Positions 33,419-42,970 of a DNA stretch of 64,000 nucleotides are shown here, in pieces. The stretch covers positions 124,001 to 188,000 of the forward strand of contig NZ_VJOY01000006.1 in the NCBI RefSeq assembly GCF_007109405.1, read 5' to 3'. This stretch comes from Pseudomonas mangiferae. GTDB lineage: Bacteria; Pseudomonadota; Gammaproteobacteria; Pseudomonadales; Pseudomonadaceae. Position numbers and translations under genes: made by a program. Positions within the stretch are counted from its first letter, which is position 1, and every line of letters begins with the position of its first letter. The notes below the pieces were generated by a model, which did no database searches, was not told the origin of the DNA, and saw nothing but the letters and a program-made list of their open reading frames with translations.

Positions 33419-34099
33419 GTGTGGGAGCTGGTCAAAGCGGGCGGCTGGATGATGCTGCCGATCATTCTGAGTTCCATCGCGGCTCTGGGGATCATCGCCG
33501 AGCGTCTCTGGACGCTGCGGGCGAATCGGGTCGCGCCTCCCCATCTGCTCGGCCAGGTCTGGCTGTGGATCAAGGAGAAGCAGCTCAACAGCCAGAAGCT
33601 CAAGGAACTGCGCCTGTCCTCGCCCCTGGGTGAAGTCCTCGCCGCCGGCCTGGCCAATTCCAAGCATGGCCGGGACGTGATGAAGGAGTGCATCGAGGAA
33701 GCCGCGGCCCGGGTCATCCATGAGCTGGAGCGCTACCTCAACACTCTCGGTACCATCGCCGCGATGACACCCCTGATGGGATTGCTGGGCACCGTGTTCG
33801 GCATGATCCAGATCTTCAGTTCCTTCACCGGATCGGGGTTGACCAATGCCGGCTCCCTCGCCGGTGGCATTTCTACTGCACTCATCACCACCGCCGCCGG
33901 CCTGATCGTGGCGATTCCCGCGCTGTTCTTCCATCGCTTCCTGGTACGCCGGGTGGACGAGCTGGTGGTGAGCATGGAACAGGAAGCCATCAAGTTGGTG
34001 GAAGTGGTGCAGGGCGACCGCGACGTCGACCTGAGCGAGTTCCGGGTCGAAGCCAAGGAAACCCGCAAGGACGCCCGCAAAGAGGGTCGGAAAGCGTGA
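33419..34099 (+). CDS. ExbB/TolQ-family proton channel subunit
   Basis: 226-aa MotA/TolQ/ExbB family protein: three TM helices, the first near the N-terminus (WMMLPIILSSIAALGIIAERLW) and two C-terminal (AAMTPLMGLLGTVFGMIQIF and AGLIVAIPALFFHRFLV). The GTG at 33419 was chosen because AAGGGGA lies 9-15 bases upstream and the family begins (V/M)WELVKAGGWMMLP. It pairs with the ExbD-like gene, which overlaps its stop by 4 bp. Such orphan pairs near lpxK supply proton-motive energy to an unidentified partner; no TonB or TolA gene is present here. A TATGCT -10-like element lies at 33377-33382. Confidence 0.9.
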   Translation: MWELVKAGGWMMLPIILSSIAALGIIAERLWTLRANRVAPPHLLGQVWLWIKEKQLNSQKLKELRLSSPLGEVLAAGLANSKHGRDVMKECIEEAAARVIHELERYLNTLGTIAAMTPLMGLLGTVFGMIQIFSSFTGSGLTNAGSLAGGISTALITTAAGLIVAIPALFFHRFLVRRVDELVVSMEQEAIKLVEVVQGDRDVDLSEFRVEAKETRKDARKEGRKA

Positions 34100-34533
34100 A
34101 GTTCCGCCGAAGCTCGCGGATGCGGGAACACGTCGAGATCAACCTGGCGTCACTGATCGACGTGGTGTTCATCCTGCTGCTGTTCTTCGTCGTCACCACC
34201 ACCTTCACCCGGGAAACCCAGCTCAAGGTGGACCTGCCGGAAGCCGCCAGTGGCACGCCGACCCAGGACACCGAGCTGAAGCAGCTGGAAGTGACCATCA
34301 GCGCCGACGGCACCTACGCGCTGAACGGCCAGGTCCTGCTGAAGAGCGACCTGGACAGCCTTATGGCGGCGCTGCAGAAGGAGTCCTCCGGGGACAATAG
34401 CCTGCCGCTGACCATCAGCGCCGACGGCAAGACCCCGCACCAGGCGGTCATCACCGCCATGGACGCCGCCGGCAAGCTGGGCTTCGCCCACCTGCGCATC
34501 ACCACCGTCGAACCGCAACCGGCCAAGCCCTGA
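34096..34533 (+). CDS. ExbD/TolR-family protein
   Basis: 145 aa, single N-terminal TM anchor ([21 protein letters not shown], with the conserved membrane Asp in LIDVVF) and a periplasmic C-terminal domain ([41 protein letters not shown]). It is the proton-conducting partner of the upstream ExbB-like protein; GTG start overlaps the upstream stop in GTGA. lpxK follows after 2 bp, making an exbB-exbD-lpxK-trm112-kdsB-ptpA-murB transcription unit likely. Confidence 0.92.
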   Translation: MKFRRSSRMREHVEINLASLIDVVFILLLFFVVTTTFTRETQLKVDLPEAASGTPTQDTELKQLEVTISADGTYALNGQVLLKSDLDSLMAALQKESSGDNSLPLTISADGKTPHQAVITAMDAAGKLGFAHLRITTVEPQPAKP

Positions 34534-34535
34534 CG

Positions 34536-35540
34536 GTGTCCCTCGCCGATCGGTTGCTAGCCGCCTGGTACCGGGGGCATCCCGCCCTGGCGGCGTTGCG
34601 CCCGCTGGAGGCTCTCTATCGGCGAGTCGTCGAGGGCAAGCGCCAGGCCTATCTCCAGGGCCGGCGCAGCGCCTACCGGGCACCGGTGCCGGTGCTGGTG
34701 GTGGGCAACGTCACCGTCGGCGGGACCGGCAAGACCCCGCTGATCCTCTGGCTGATCGAACACTGCCGGGCGAAAGGGCTGCGCGTCGGTGTGGTCAGCC
34801 GCGGCTATGGCGCCAAGCCGCCCCACGTACCCTGGCGGGTGGAATCGGACCAGCCGGCCCACGAGGCGGGCGACGAGCCCCTGCTCATCGTCCGCCGCAG
34901 CGGCGTGCCACTGGTGATCGACCCCGACCGCAGCCGGGCCGTGCAGGCCCTGCTGGACAGCGAGACCCTGGACCTGGTGCTCAGCGACGACGGCCTGCAG
35001 CACTATCGCCTGGCGCGGGACCTGGAACTGGTGCTGATCGACGCCGCCCGCGGCCTCGGCAACGGCCGCTGCCTGCCGGCCGGCCCGTTGCGGGAGCCGG
35101 CCGAGCGGCTGGCAAGCGTGGACGCCGTGCTCTACAACGGCGCCGCCGACGATCCTGCCGGCGGCTACGGGGTCCGGCTGCGGCCGACCGCCCTGGTCAA
35201 CGTGCGCAGCGGCGAACGGGCGCCCCTGACCCGCTTCCCGTCCGGCCAGACCTTCCATGCGGTGGCCGGGATCGGCAATCCCCAGCGTTTCTTCGCCACC
35301 CTCGAAGCGCTAAACTGGCGGCCGATTCCGCACCCGTTCGCCGACCATGCTCGCTACAGCGTCGACGCGCTGGCCTTCAGCCCGCCGCTGCCCCTGGTGA
35401 TGACCGAGAAGGACGCGGTGAAGTGCAGGGCCTTCGCCGGGCACGACTGGTGGTACCTGGCGGTGGATGCCGAGCCTTCCGCCGCCTTCGTCGCCTGGCT
35501 GGATGTGCAACTGACCCGTTTGCTGCCCGGCCGCCTCTGA
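34536..35540 (+). CDS. lpxK: Tetraacyldisaccharide 4'-kinase (lipid A synthesis)
   Basis: 334 aa. LpxK phosphorylates the 4' position of the lipid A disaccharide at the inner face of the cytoplasmic membrane. It shows an N-terminal hydrophobic membrane-binding helix region, a P-loop [20 protein letters not shown], and [40 protein letters not shown] with the DDGLQH metal-binding motif. GTG start, 2 bp after exbD. Its Raetz-pathway role fits the next gene but one, kdsB, which supplies CMP-Kdo. Confidence 0.96.
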   Translation: MSLADRLLAAWYRGHPALAALRPLEALYRRVVEGKRQAYLQGRRSAYRAPVPVLVVGNVTVGGTGKTPLILWLIEHCRAKGLRVGVVSRGYGAKPPHVPWRVESDQPAHEAGDEPLLIVRRSGVPLVIDPDRSRAVQALLDSETLDLVLSDDGLQHYRLARDLELVLIDAARGLGNGRCLPAGPLREPAERLASVDAVLYNGAADDPAGGYGVRLRPTALVNVRSGERAPLTRFPSGQTFHAVAGIGNPQRFFATLEALNWRPIPHPFADHARYSVDALAFSPPLPLVMTEKDAVKCRAFAGHDWWYLAVDAEPSAAFVAWLDVQLTRLLPGRL

Positions 35541-35578
35541 CGCCCCGGGCGACCGTTCCAACGCCCGAGGACTCCGTG

Positions 35579-35767
35579 ATGGACCCGAAACTGCTCGATA
35601 TTCTCGCCTGCCCACTGACCAAAGGGCCGCTGATCCTCAGCGAGGACAAGACCGAACTGATCAGCCGCGGCGCCGGCCTGGCGTTTCCCATTCGCGATGG
35701 CATCCCGGTGATGCTGGAAAGCGAAGCCCGCAGCCTGACCACCGACGAGCGCCTGGAGAAACGATGA
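35579..35767 (+). CDS. Trm112-like small protein
   Basis: 62 aa: [30 protein letters not shown] then [23 protein letters not shown]. The UPF0434/Trm112 family is a mini zinc-ribbon fold; only one Cys (Cys11) remains here, so zinc binding is doubtful, as in other gamma-proteobacterial members. It is typically encoded between lpxK and kdsB. The stop overlaps the kdsB start by 4 bp (ATGA). Confidence 0.9.
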   Translation: MDPKLLDILACPLTKGPLILSEDKTELISRGAGLAFPIRDGIPVMLESEARSLTTDERLEKR

Positions 35768-36528
35768 GCATCGATTTCACCGTGGTGATCCCGGCCCGCC
35801 ATGCCTCCAGCCGCCTGCCCGGCAAGCCGCTGCAGGACATCGCCGGCAAGCCCATGGTGCAGCACGTCTGGGAGCAGGCGCGCCGCAGCGGTGCCCGCCG
35901 CGTGGTGGTCGCCACCGACGACCCGCGCATCGTAGACGCCTGCCAGGCATTCGGCGCAGAGGCGCTGATGACCCGGGTCGAGCACGCCTCCGGCACCGAC
36001 CGCCTGGCCGAAGTGGCCACCCAACTGGGCCTCGACGACCGCGCCATCGTGGTCAACGTGCAGGGGGACGAGCCGATGATTCCGCCGTCGATCATCGACC
36101 AGGTGGCGGCCAACCTGGCGGCCCACCCGGAGGCGGGCATCGCCACGTTGGCCGAGCCGCTGGAAGACGTCGCGGCGCTGTTCAATCCCAACGTGGTCAA
36201 GGTCATCCATGACCTGAACGGGCTGGCCCTGACCTTCAGCCGTGCGCCATTACCCTGGGCGCGGGATGCCTTTGCCCGCGACCGCGACCAGTTGCCCGCC
36301 GGGATACCGTATCGTCGGCACATCGGCATCTATGCCTATCGGGCCGGTTTCCTTCACGATTTCGTCGCCTGGGGCCCGTGCTGGCTGGAGGGCACCGAAT
36401 CCCTCGAGCAACTGCGTGCCCTCTGGCACGGCGTGCGCATCCATGTGGCCGATGCGCTGGAGGCGCCGCCCACCGGAGTCGACACGCCGGAAGACCTGGA
36501 ACGGGTCCGCCAGCTGTTGGGGGGCTGA
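35764..36528 (+). CDS. kdsB: 3-deoxy-manno-octulosonate cytidylyltransferase
   Basis: 254 aa. Activates Kdo with CTP to CMP-Kdo for LPS inner core. Signatures: [33 protein letters not shown] (nucleotide-binding N-terminus), [33 protein letters not shown], and RHIGIYAYR with [12 protein letters not shown] at the end. Starts in a 4-bp overlap with the Trm112-like gene and is followed by ptpA after 3 bp. Confidence 0.97.
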   Translation: MSIDFTVVIPARHASSRLPGKPLQDIAGKPMVQHVWEQARRSGARRVVVATDDPRIVDACQAFGAEALMTRVEHASGTDRLAEVATQLGLDDRAIVVNVQGDEPMIPPSIIDQVAANLAAHPEAGIATLAEPLEDVAALFNPNVVKVIHDLNGLALTFSRAPLPWARDAFARDRDQLPAGIPYRRHIGIYAYRAGFLHDFVAWGPCWLEGTESLEQLRALWHGVRIHVADALEAPPTGVDTPEDLERVRQLLGG

Positions 36529-36531
36529 GCC

Positions 36532-36996
36532 GTGCGCGTGCTGTTCGTCTGCATGGGCAACATCTGCCGCTCGCCCACTGCCGAGGGAATCTTCCGTCAC
36601 CGCCTGCAACGGGCCGGGCTGGCGGAGCGGGTCCAGGTGGATTCCGCCGGGACGGGCGACTGGCACGTGGGCAAGGCCCCCGATGCGCGCGCGTTGTGGG
36701 CGGCCGCCGGGCGTGGTTATGACCTGGCGAGCCTGCGGGCGCGCCAGGTGGTTGCGGAGGATTTCTCCCGGTTCGACCTGATCCTGGCCATGGACCACGA
36801 CAACCTGTATCACCTGGACCGTCTGTTCCCTGGGGAGGACAAGGCCGGCGTGGACCTGTTCCTGCGCCGCTACGCCCTCGACGTGGAAGAGGTGCCGGAC
36901 CCGTACTACGGGGGCGAAGCGGGCTTCGAGCGGGTGCTGGACCTCTTGGAGCAGGGCTGCGATGCCCTGCTCGCGGACGTGGAGCGCCGCCTGTGA
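36532..36996 (+). CDS. Low molecular weight protein-tyrosine phosphatase
   Basis: 154 aa LMW-PTP. The P-loop C-x5-R is Cys7 to Arg13 (VCMGNICRSPTAE), and the general-acid aspartate lies in VPDPYYGG near residue 122. Related proteins (Wzb/PtpA) dephosphorylate tyrosine kinases of polysaccharide export, but no kinase is nearby, so the substrate is unknown. GTG start at 36532; the stop overlaps murB (GTGA). Confidence 0.93.
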   Translation: MRVLFVCMGNICRSPTAEGIFRHRLQRAGLAERVQVDSAGTGDWHVGKAPDARALWAAAGRGYDLASLRARQVVAEDFSRFDLILAMDHDNLYHLDRLFPGEDKAGVDLFLRRYALDVEEVPDPYYGGEAGFERVLDLLEQGCDALLADVERRL

Positions 36997-38012
36997 GCCT
37001 GCAGGTGCGGGAGGGGGTTTCCCTGGCGCCCTACAACACCTTCGGCATCGACGTGCGTGCCCGTGGCTTTGCCGAGGCTCAGGGGGAGGAGGACGTTCGC
37101 GCTGCCCTGGCTGAGGCCGCCGCGCGGCGCCTGCCGCTGCTGGTGCTGGGCGGCGGCAGCAACCTGCTGCTCAGCCGAGACGTCGAAGCCCTGGTGCTGA
37201 AGATGTCCAGCCGCGGCGTGCGGGTGCTGGAGGATGATGGCCGGCGCGCCATCCTGGAAGCGGAGGCCGGCGAGCCCTGGCATCCCTTCGTGCTGGATAC
37301 CCTGGCGCGAGGTTTCGCCGGCCTGGAAAACCTCAGCCTGATTCCGGGCACGGTGGGTGCCGCGCCGGTGCAGAACATCGGTGCCTACGGCGTGGAGCTG
37401 AAGGACGTATTCGCCGGCCTGACGGCCCTGGATCGGCGCAACGGCGAACTCGTCACTTTCGACCGCGAGGCCTGCTCCTTCGGTTACCGCGACAGCCTGT
37501 TCAAGCAGGAGCCGGATCGCTGGGTGATCCTCCGGGTCCGCTTCGCCCTGGACCGCCAGGCGCCCCCGCACCTGGACTACGGCCCGCTACGCCAGCGCCT
37601 GGCGGAGAGCGGTATCGATACTCCGAGCGCCGTGGATGTCAGCCGGGCGGTGTGTGCCATCCGCCAGGAAAAGCTGCCCGACCCCGCCCAACTCGGCAAT
37701 GCCGGCAGTTTCTTCAAGAACCCCGTGGTGGATGCCGACAGCGCCAACGCGCTTCGCGCGCGTTACACCGATCTGGTGGCCTATCCGTTGGCCGATGGCC
37801 AAGTGAAGCTGGCCGCCGGCTGGCTGATCGAGCGAGCCGGCTGGAAGGGGTTTCGTGAGGGGGACGCCGGTGTCCACCAGCAGCAGGCCTTGGTGCTGGT
37901 GAACCATGGTACGGCCAGTGGCGCCGAGATCCTGGCTCTCGCCCGGCGTATCCAGGGCGACATCCTGGCGCGCTTCGGCGTGACCCTGGAGATGGAGCCG
38001 AATCTGCTCTGA
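36993..38012 (+). CDS. murB: UDP-N-acetylenolpyruvoylglucosamine reductase
   Basis: 339-aa FAD enzyme that reduces UDP-GlcNAc-enolpyruvate to UDP-MurNAc. Opens LAPYNTFGIDVRARG; FAD-binding segments VLGGGSNLLLS and IPGTVGAAPVQNIGAYGVELKD; proton donor Ser in GNAGSFFKNPVV; AGWLIERAGWKG near the C-terminus. Length fits the longer type I MurB of E. coli and Pseudomonas. GTG start overlaps the ptpA stop. Last gene of the exbB-to-murB cluster; a terminator follows 50 bp on. Confidence 0.97.
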   Translation: MSLQVREGVSLAPYNTFGIDVRARGFAEAQGEEDVRAALAEAAARRLPLLVLGGGSNLLLSRDVEALVLKMSSRGVRVLEDDGRRAILEAEAGEPWHPFVLDTLARGFAGLENLSLIPGTVGAAPVQNIGAYGVELKDVFAGLTALDRRNGELVTFDREACSFGYRDSLFKQEPDRWVILRVRFALDRQAPPHLDYGPLRQRLAESGIDTPSAVDVSRAVCAIRQEKLPDPAQLGNAGSFFKNPVVDADSANALRARYTDLVAYPLADGQVKLAAGWLIERAGWKGFREGDAGVHQQQALVLVNHGTASGAEILALARRIQGDILARFGVTLEMEPNLL

Positions 38013-38061
38013 ACGAGGCAGGCTCGCGCCAGACACGCGCGCGGCATTGCGATGAAACGAA

Positions 38062-38085
38062 GAAGGCGCCATGGGCGCCTTTTTC
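38062..38085 (+). terminator. Rho-independent terminator of the murB operon
   Basis: AGGCGCC / GGCGCCT stem with a 3-nt ATG loop, followed by TTTTTC. Confidence 0.88.
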
Positions 38086-38161
38086 TTTGCCGAGATGCCA
38101 AGCCTGGCCATGTGCGAGCAAAGGCCTCGACCGGAACTCCCAGCCGAGGATTACCGCAGAC

Positions 38162-38192
38162 AAAAAAAGGGCGCCCGGAGGCGCCCTTTTTT
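38162..38192 (-). terminator. Rho-independent terminator of rne
   Basis: AAAAAAGGGCGCC, CGGA loop, GGCGCCCTTTTTT: symmetrical, so able to act on both strands. It lies 12 bp beyond the rne stop, facing the murB terminator across about 75 bp. The two stems share the core GGCGCC. Confidence 0.9.
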
Positions 38193-38204
38193 CTTCGGCT
38201 CGAA

Positions 38205-41200
38205 TCAAGTGTGCGACGTGTCGTCCGCACCATCGGCCTTCTTCTCGCGCGCCTTGGCGTCATCCGCCTCGGCATCGTCCTGCGCGGCGGTTTGCGCCTT
38301 TACCTGCTCCAAGGCGCTCACGGCGTCCGGATGGGGCAGCAGGACCGGTTCCTCGGGATTGGCCGGCTGGATCGCCGGACGTTCCACTTTGGTCGGTTCA
38401 TTGGCCGGTGCGGCCGGGGTTTCGACCTCGGCGACTTCGGCCACCACCGGGGCGGGGGCCTCGGTTTCGACGCGCGGCTCGTCGGCGGTGAAGGTCACGG
38501 CCGATACGCTCTCGTAGGGCACGCTGGCCGCTTCCGGACGAATGTTCGACGCTGGCGCATCCTGCGGGGCCTCGGTCTCGGTCTCGCGAGCCAGGCGCTC
38601 GGCTTCCCGCTGACGGCGACGCACTTCGCGCGGATCGTTGGGCGCGCGGCCGCCGGCAGACGCGGAGGCCGGAGCCGCTTGCGCGGGTTCGTCGGCGACA
38701 GCGGTATCAGCGGGCACCAGTGCCACGTCCGCGGTAACCGGCTCCTGGGCTTCCACGGCACCGGCGGGTGCCGGGGCCTCGGCCAGAGTCTGCGGCGCTT
38801 CTACTGGTTCCACCGCATCCGGGACGCGCTGGAGGGCTTCCTCGGCAGGGGCGGCGTCGGTCGCATCGGCTACGTCGGTCACCGGGGCGACGGACTCTGC
38901 CTGGGGCTCGGTCGCGGGCTGTGTATCGCTGGCGGCGGCTACGTCGCTCAAAGCGTTGGCTGCGGTGGCGGCGAAGACGGTGCCGGCGCTTTCCTCGGCG
39001 GTTTCCGGGAATTCGCCACCGACTTCACGCTGACGCTCGCGACGGTTGCTGCGACGACGCTGGCCACGGGAGCGGCGACGGGGACGCTCGTCATCGCTGC
39101 CTTCCGAGAAATCGTCATCCAGCAACTCTTCCTGGTCGGTCATTTCCTCGTCGCTGATCGTAGCCTGCGGGGCACGCGGCGGACGCTCTGCCCGCGGCGG
39201 ACGCTCGCGGTCGTTGCGCTCGCGACGGCCTTCGGCCTGCTCGCCGGCTTCGCGGGGCTGACGTTCTTCGCGCGGCTCGCGTGGTTCACGCGGCTCGCGG
39301 GCCGGGCGCTCTTCACGCGGTTCACGGGCGGAACGGTCTTCGCGGGGGGCGCGTTCCTCGCGCGGCTGGCGCTCTTCCCGAGGCTGGCGTTCTTCACGCG
39401 GCTCGCGCGGTTCACGGGCCTGGCGTTCCTCGCGAGGCTGACGCTCCTCACGCGGGGCGCGCTCTTCGCGAGGCAGGCGCTCGGCGCGCTCGCGGCGTGG
39501 CTCCTGGCCTTCGCGGGCCTCACGGGCTTCGCGTGGCTGGCGTTCTTCGCGCGGCTCGCGGGATTGCCGCTCCTCGCGGGAACCGCGCTCTTCGCGGGGC
39601 TTGCGCTCGTCACGGCCGCCTTCGCGGCGGCGGTTCTGCTGGCGACCGCTGCGACGCTCTTCGCTGCGCGGCGTGCGCTCGGCGGCAGCCGGTTTCTCGG
39701 CAACCGGCGGGACTTCTTCTTCCTTGCCGGCGAACAGCCCGACCAGGGACTTCACCAGGCCCTTGAGCAGGCTCGGGGCCGGCTGGGCGTGGTGATGTAC
39801 CGGCGGGGCGACGGGTGCGGCCGCTGGTGCCTCGGCGCTCTGTACGGGCGGGGCAGGGCGGTCCTGGGCCACCGACTTGACCGCGGCTTCCTGGCGAACC
39901 AGGGTGCGGGTCGCGCTGACCGGCTGGACTTCCTCATGCTCCTCGTGGGCCATCTCGTAGCTGGAGAGGCCGGCCAGCACTTCCGGGCTGTCGTCGCGCA
40001 GGCGCTGGACTTCGAAGTGCGGGGTTTCCAGATGGTCGTCGGGCAGGATGAAGATGCGCGCACGGGTGCGCAGCTCGATCTTGGTGATGGCGTTGCGCTT
40101 TTCGTTGAGCAGGAAGGCGGCCACCTGGAAGGGCACGCGTGCGCGGACTTCCGCGGTGCGGTCCTTGAGGGCCTCTTCCTCGATCAGGCGCAGGATCGCC
40201 AGGGACAGGGATTCCACGTCGCGGATGATGCCCTGGCCGTTGCAACGCGGGCAGACGATGCCGCTGGTCTCGCCCAGGGACGGACGTAGGCGCTGGCGGG
40301 ACATCTCCAGCAGGCCGAAACGGGAAATACGGCCCACCTGGACGCGGGCGCGGTCGGCCTCGAGGGCTTCACGGACTTTCTCTTCCACGGCGCGCTGGTT
40401 CTTCGCCGGGGTCATGTCGATGAAGTCGATGACGATCAGGCCGCCGATGTCGCGCAGGCGCAGCTGGCGGGCGATTTCCTCGGCCGCTTCCAGGTTGGTC
40501 TGCAGGGCGGTTTCTTCGATGTCGCCACCCTTGGTGGCGCGCGCCGAGTTGATGTCGATGGACACCAGGGCCTCGGTCGGGTCGATGACGATGGAGCCGC
40601 CGGACGGCAGCTTCACTTCGCGCTGGAAGGCGGTCTCGATCTGGCTCTCGATCTGGAAGCGATTGAACAGCGGAACGCTGTCCTGGTAGAGCTTGATCTT
40701 GTTCTGGTACTGCGGCATCACCTGGCGGATGAAGCTCAGGGCTTCTTCCTGGGCCTCGACGCTGTCCACCAGCACTTCGCCGATGTCCTGGCGCAGGTAG
40801 TCGCGGATGGCGCGGATGATGACGTTGGATTCCTGGTAGATCAGGAACGGAGCGGAACGGTCCTGGGACGCTTCCTTGACGGCGGTCCACAGTTGGAGCA
40901 GGTAGTCCAGGTCCCACTGCAGCTCTTCGCTGCTGCGGCCCAGGCCGGCGGTGCGGACGATCAGGCCCATGTCGGCCGGGGCGTCCAGGCCGTTCAGCGC
41001 TTCACGCAGTTCGTTGCGCTCTTCGCCTTCGATGCGACGAGAAATGCCCCCCGCGCGCGGGTTGTTGGGCATCAGGACCAGGTAACGGCCGGCGAGGCTG
41101 ATGAAGGTGGTCAGGGCTGCGCCCTTGTTGCCACGTTCTTCCTTCTCGACCTGGACGATGACTTCCTGGCCTTCGCTCAGGACTTCCTTGATGTTGACCC

Positions 41201-41453
41201 GGCCTTCGGGGTTCTTCTTGAAGTATTCCCGGGAGATTTCCTTCAGCGGCAGGAAGCCGTGGCGATCGGCGCCGAAGTCGACGAAGGCGGCTTCGAGGCT
41301 GGGCTCGACGCGGGTGATGCGGCCTTTATAGATGTTGGCCTTCTTCTGCTCGCGGGCACCGGATTCGATGTCCAGGTCGTACAGGCGTTGGCCGTCGACC
41401 AGTGCTACACGCAACTCTTCGGGCTGAGTCGCGTTAATCAGCATTCTCTTCAT
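38205..41453 (-). CDS. rne: Ribonuclease E, degradosome scaffold
   Basis: Essential endoribonuclease for mRNA turnover and rRNA/tRNA processing. 1082 aa. N-terminal catalytic half: [22 protein letters not shown]1 domain ([23 protein letters not shown]), 5' sensor and DNase I-like region ([23 protein letters not shown] with the metal-binding aspartates, split across the motif), and the Zn-link CPRCNGQG. The C-terminal half is disordered scaffold: an R/E-rich tract with REER-type repeats (about residues 600-740) expected to bind RNA, an acidic stretch, and an [19 protein letters not shown] block like the NDPR motifs of Pseudomonas RNase E. ATG 41453 is taken; an in-frame upstream start at 41501 lies in the leader. 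Long 5' region suggests autoregulation. Confidence 0.96.
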   Translation of the reverse strand: MKRMLINATQPEELRVALVDGQRLYDLDIESGAREQKKANIYKGRITRVEPSLEAAFVDFGADRHGFLPLKEISREYFKKNPEGRVNIKEVLSEGQEVIVQVEKEERGNKGAALTTFISLAGRYLVLMPNNPRAGGISRRIEGEERNELREALNGLDAPADMGLIVRTAGLGRSSEELQWDLDYLLQLWTAVKEASQDRSAPFLIYQESNVIIRAIRDYLRQDIGEVLVDSVEAQEEALSFIRQVMPQYQNKIKLYQDSVPLFNRFQIESQIETAFQREVKLPSGGSIVIDPTEALVSIDINSARATKGGDIEETALQTNLEAAEEIARQLRLRDIGGLIVIDFIDMTPAKNQRAVEEKVREALEADRARVQVGRISRFGLLEMSRQRLRPSLGETSGIVCPRCNGQGIIRDVESLSLAILRLIEEEALKDRTAEVRARVPFQVAAFLLNEKRNAITKIELRTRARIFILPDDHLETPHFEVQRLRDDSPEVLAGLSSYEMAHEEHEEVQPVSATRTLVRQEAAVKSVAQDRPAPPVQSAEAPAAAPVAPPVHHHAQPAPSLLKGLVKSLVGLFAGKEEEVPPVAEKPAAAERTPRSEERRSGRQQNRRREGGRDERKPREERGSREERQSREPREERQPREAREAREGQEPRRERAERLPREERAPREERQPREERQAREPREPREERQPREERQPREERAPREDRSAREPREERPAREPREPREPREERQPREAGEQAEGRRERNDRERPPRAERPPRAPQATISDEEMTDQEELLDDDFSEGSDDERPRRRSRGQRRRSNRRERQREVGGEFPETAEESAGTVFAATAANALSDVAAASDTQPATEPQAESVAPVTDVADATDAAPAEEALQRVPDAVEPVEAPQTLAEAPAPAGAVEAQEPVTADVALVPADTAVADEPAQAAPASASAGGRAPNDPREVRRRQREAERLARETETEAPQDAPASNIRPEAASVPYESVSAVTFTADEPRVETEAPAPVVAEVAEVETPAAPANEPTKVERPAIQPANPEEPVLLPHPDAVSALEQVKAQTAAQDDAEADDAKAREKKADGADDTSHT
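39240..39640 (-). repeat. Degenerate in-gene repeat encoding R/E-rich tract of RNase E
   Basis: About 400 bp of imperfect short repeats of the form CGCGAAGAACGCC/CGCGAGCCGCGT encode [16 protein letters not shown] and similar units. Copies vary by whole codons, as expected for slippage or unequal crossing-over, so repeat number probably differs between strains. Confidence 0.85.
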
Positions 41454-42013
41454 GTGATACCAAATGGTTTCCGGGGCTGCCGGAGACGACGTTCGGCACA
41501 CACGACTCTCACGGTTGGTGTCGGGCGCGCGTCAGGGGCGGTCGGGCCGCCTCTGGGTCTAGCGATCGCCGGCCAGAAGGGCCGACGACGCGACAGCGTT
41601 TCCTGGTCGCTGGTGTGGCAACAAAAGCGCTTGGTTCAGGAGGAGGAATCAGCCGACGACAGCGGACGAAATGAAGCGTCTGTAAAAGCCTGTGCTACGC
41701 AGTCCGACGGCTGTGCATCTCCACCCTACACGTAATCCTTGAAAATCGGGTGCCGCTCGCAGAATCCGGAGCGGGTTGCATTTACCGTAATCGACCCTGG
41801 GGCAGATCACGCGTCATGGCTCAAGGCTTTGTTTTCGGAGCGCTCCAGGCGATGCGCTGGAGGTCGCGTCGGACGGCCTGACGTCCTCAATGATTGCAGG
41901 TGGCCGGAATGCAACGTGAGGCATCCGCTGGCCTGGCCGCTTTTGGCGGCGTTGCGAATATAGCAGCAATCATTAAGTGCTTCAATTCAATAAAAAATTG
42001 TTATGATGTCGCG
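41454..42013. promoter_or_regulatory. 560-bp rne-rluC divergent intergenic region
   Basis: No supportable gene. The rne-proximal part is GC-rich and probably contains the long 5' untranslated leader through which RNase E autoregulates in E. coli; I could not place an rne promoter with confidence. The rluC-proximal 60 bp are strongly AT-rich (41955-42010), with TATGAT at 42002-42007 as the likely rluC -10 and an A/T tract resembling an UP element. The -35 is poor (GCTTCA at 41979-41984). Confidence 0.6.
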
Positions 42014-42970
42014 ATGACGACTCCCGCCCCCTCGACCTCGGCCGTTCAACTGCTTGAGGTCGCGCCGGAATACGCCGGCCAACGCATCGACAATTTCCTC
42101 CGCACCCAGCTCAAGGGTGCTCCCAAGACCCTAATCTACCGCATCCTGCGCAAGGGCGAGGTGCGGGTGAACAAGGGGCGCATCAAGCCGGATTACAAAC
42201 TGCAGGCGGGCGACATCATACGCGTCCCGCCGCTGCGCCTGGCGGAGCGCGACGAGCCGGCACCGCTGGCCCAGGGGCTGCTGGAGCGCCTGGAGGCGGC
42301 CATCGTCCATGAAGACAAGGCGCTGATCGTCATCAACAAACCGGCCGGCCTGGCTGTGCACGGAGGCAGCGGCTTGAGCTTCGGCGTGATCGAGGCTTTC
42401 CGCCAGCTGCGGCCGGACGCCAAGGACCTGGAGCTGGTGCATCGCCTCGATCGGGACACCTCCGGCCTGCTGATGATCGCCAAGAAGCGCAGCATGCTGC
42501 GGCACCTGCACGAGGCACTGCGGGGCGACGGGGTGGATAAGCGCTACCAAGCCCTGGTGCGCGGCAGCTGGCCGACCTCGAAGAAGCAGGTCAGCGCTCC
42601 CTTGCTGAAGAACAACCTGCGTTCCGGCGAGCGCATGGTGGAGGTCAACCCGGAGGGCAAGGAGGCGCTGACGCTGTTTCGTGTGCTGCGCCGCTTCGGC
42701 GAGTTCGCCACCCTGGTGGAGGCGAGCCCGGTGACCGGCCGCACCCACCAGATCCGGGTCCACGCCAAGCACGCCGGCCACGCCATCGCCGGCGATCCGA
42801 AGTACGGCGATGAAGAGTTTTCCCGGGAAATCCGCGAGCTGGGCGGCAAGCGTCTGTTTCTCCACGCCTATGCCTTGCGGATCGGCATGCCGGACGGCAG
42901 CACGCTGAGCCTGGAGGCGCCGGTGGATGCCCTGTGGTCCGACACCCTGGAGCGCCTGGGTGCAGCCTGA
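42014..42970 (+). CDS. rluC: 23S rRNA pseudouridine synthase RluC
   Basis: 318 aa. Modifies uridines 955, 2504 and 2580 of 23S rRNA (E. coli numbering). N-terminal S4 domain ([30 protein letters not shown]), then the pseudouridine synthase domain with catalytic Asp146 in [12 protein letters not shown] and RTHQIRVH toward the end. ATG 42014 begins the conserved protein; there is no Shine-Dalgarno sequence and the predicted -10 ends 6 bp upstream, so the mRNA may be leaderless. Divergent from rne, an arrangement shared with E. coli. The downstream HAD gene overlaps by 11 bp. Confidence 0.95.
   Translation: MTTPAPSTSAVQLLEVAPEYAGQRIDNFLRTQLKGAPKTLIYRILRKGEVRVNKGRIKPDYKLQAGDIIRVPPLRLAERDEPAPLAQGLLERLEAAIVHEDKALIVINKPAGLAVHGGSGLSFGVIEAFRQLRPDAKDLELVHRLDRDTSGLLMIAKKRSMLRHLHEALRGDGVDKRYQALVRGSWPTSKKQVSAPLLKNNLRSGERMVEVNPEGKEALTLFRVLRRFGEFATLVEASPVTGRTHQIRVHAKHAGHAIAGDPKYGDEEFSREIRELGGKRLFLHAYALRIGMPDGSTLSLEAPVDALWSDTLERLGAA

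Noticed and set aside
39240-39640. Possible CRISPR-like or tandem repeat array
   Set aside because: Repeats are imperfect, in frame and inside rne; no spacers of uniform length.
38052-40289. 745-aa open frame on the plus strand, resembling a hydrophobic membrane protein ([12 protein letters not shown] repeats)
   Set aside because: It is the complement of the R/E repeat tract of rne; apparent hydrophobicity follows from the complementary codons.
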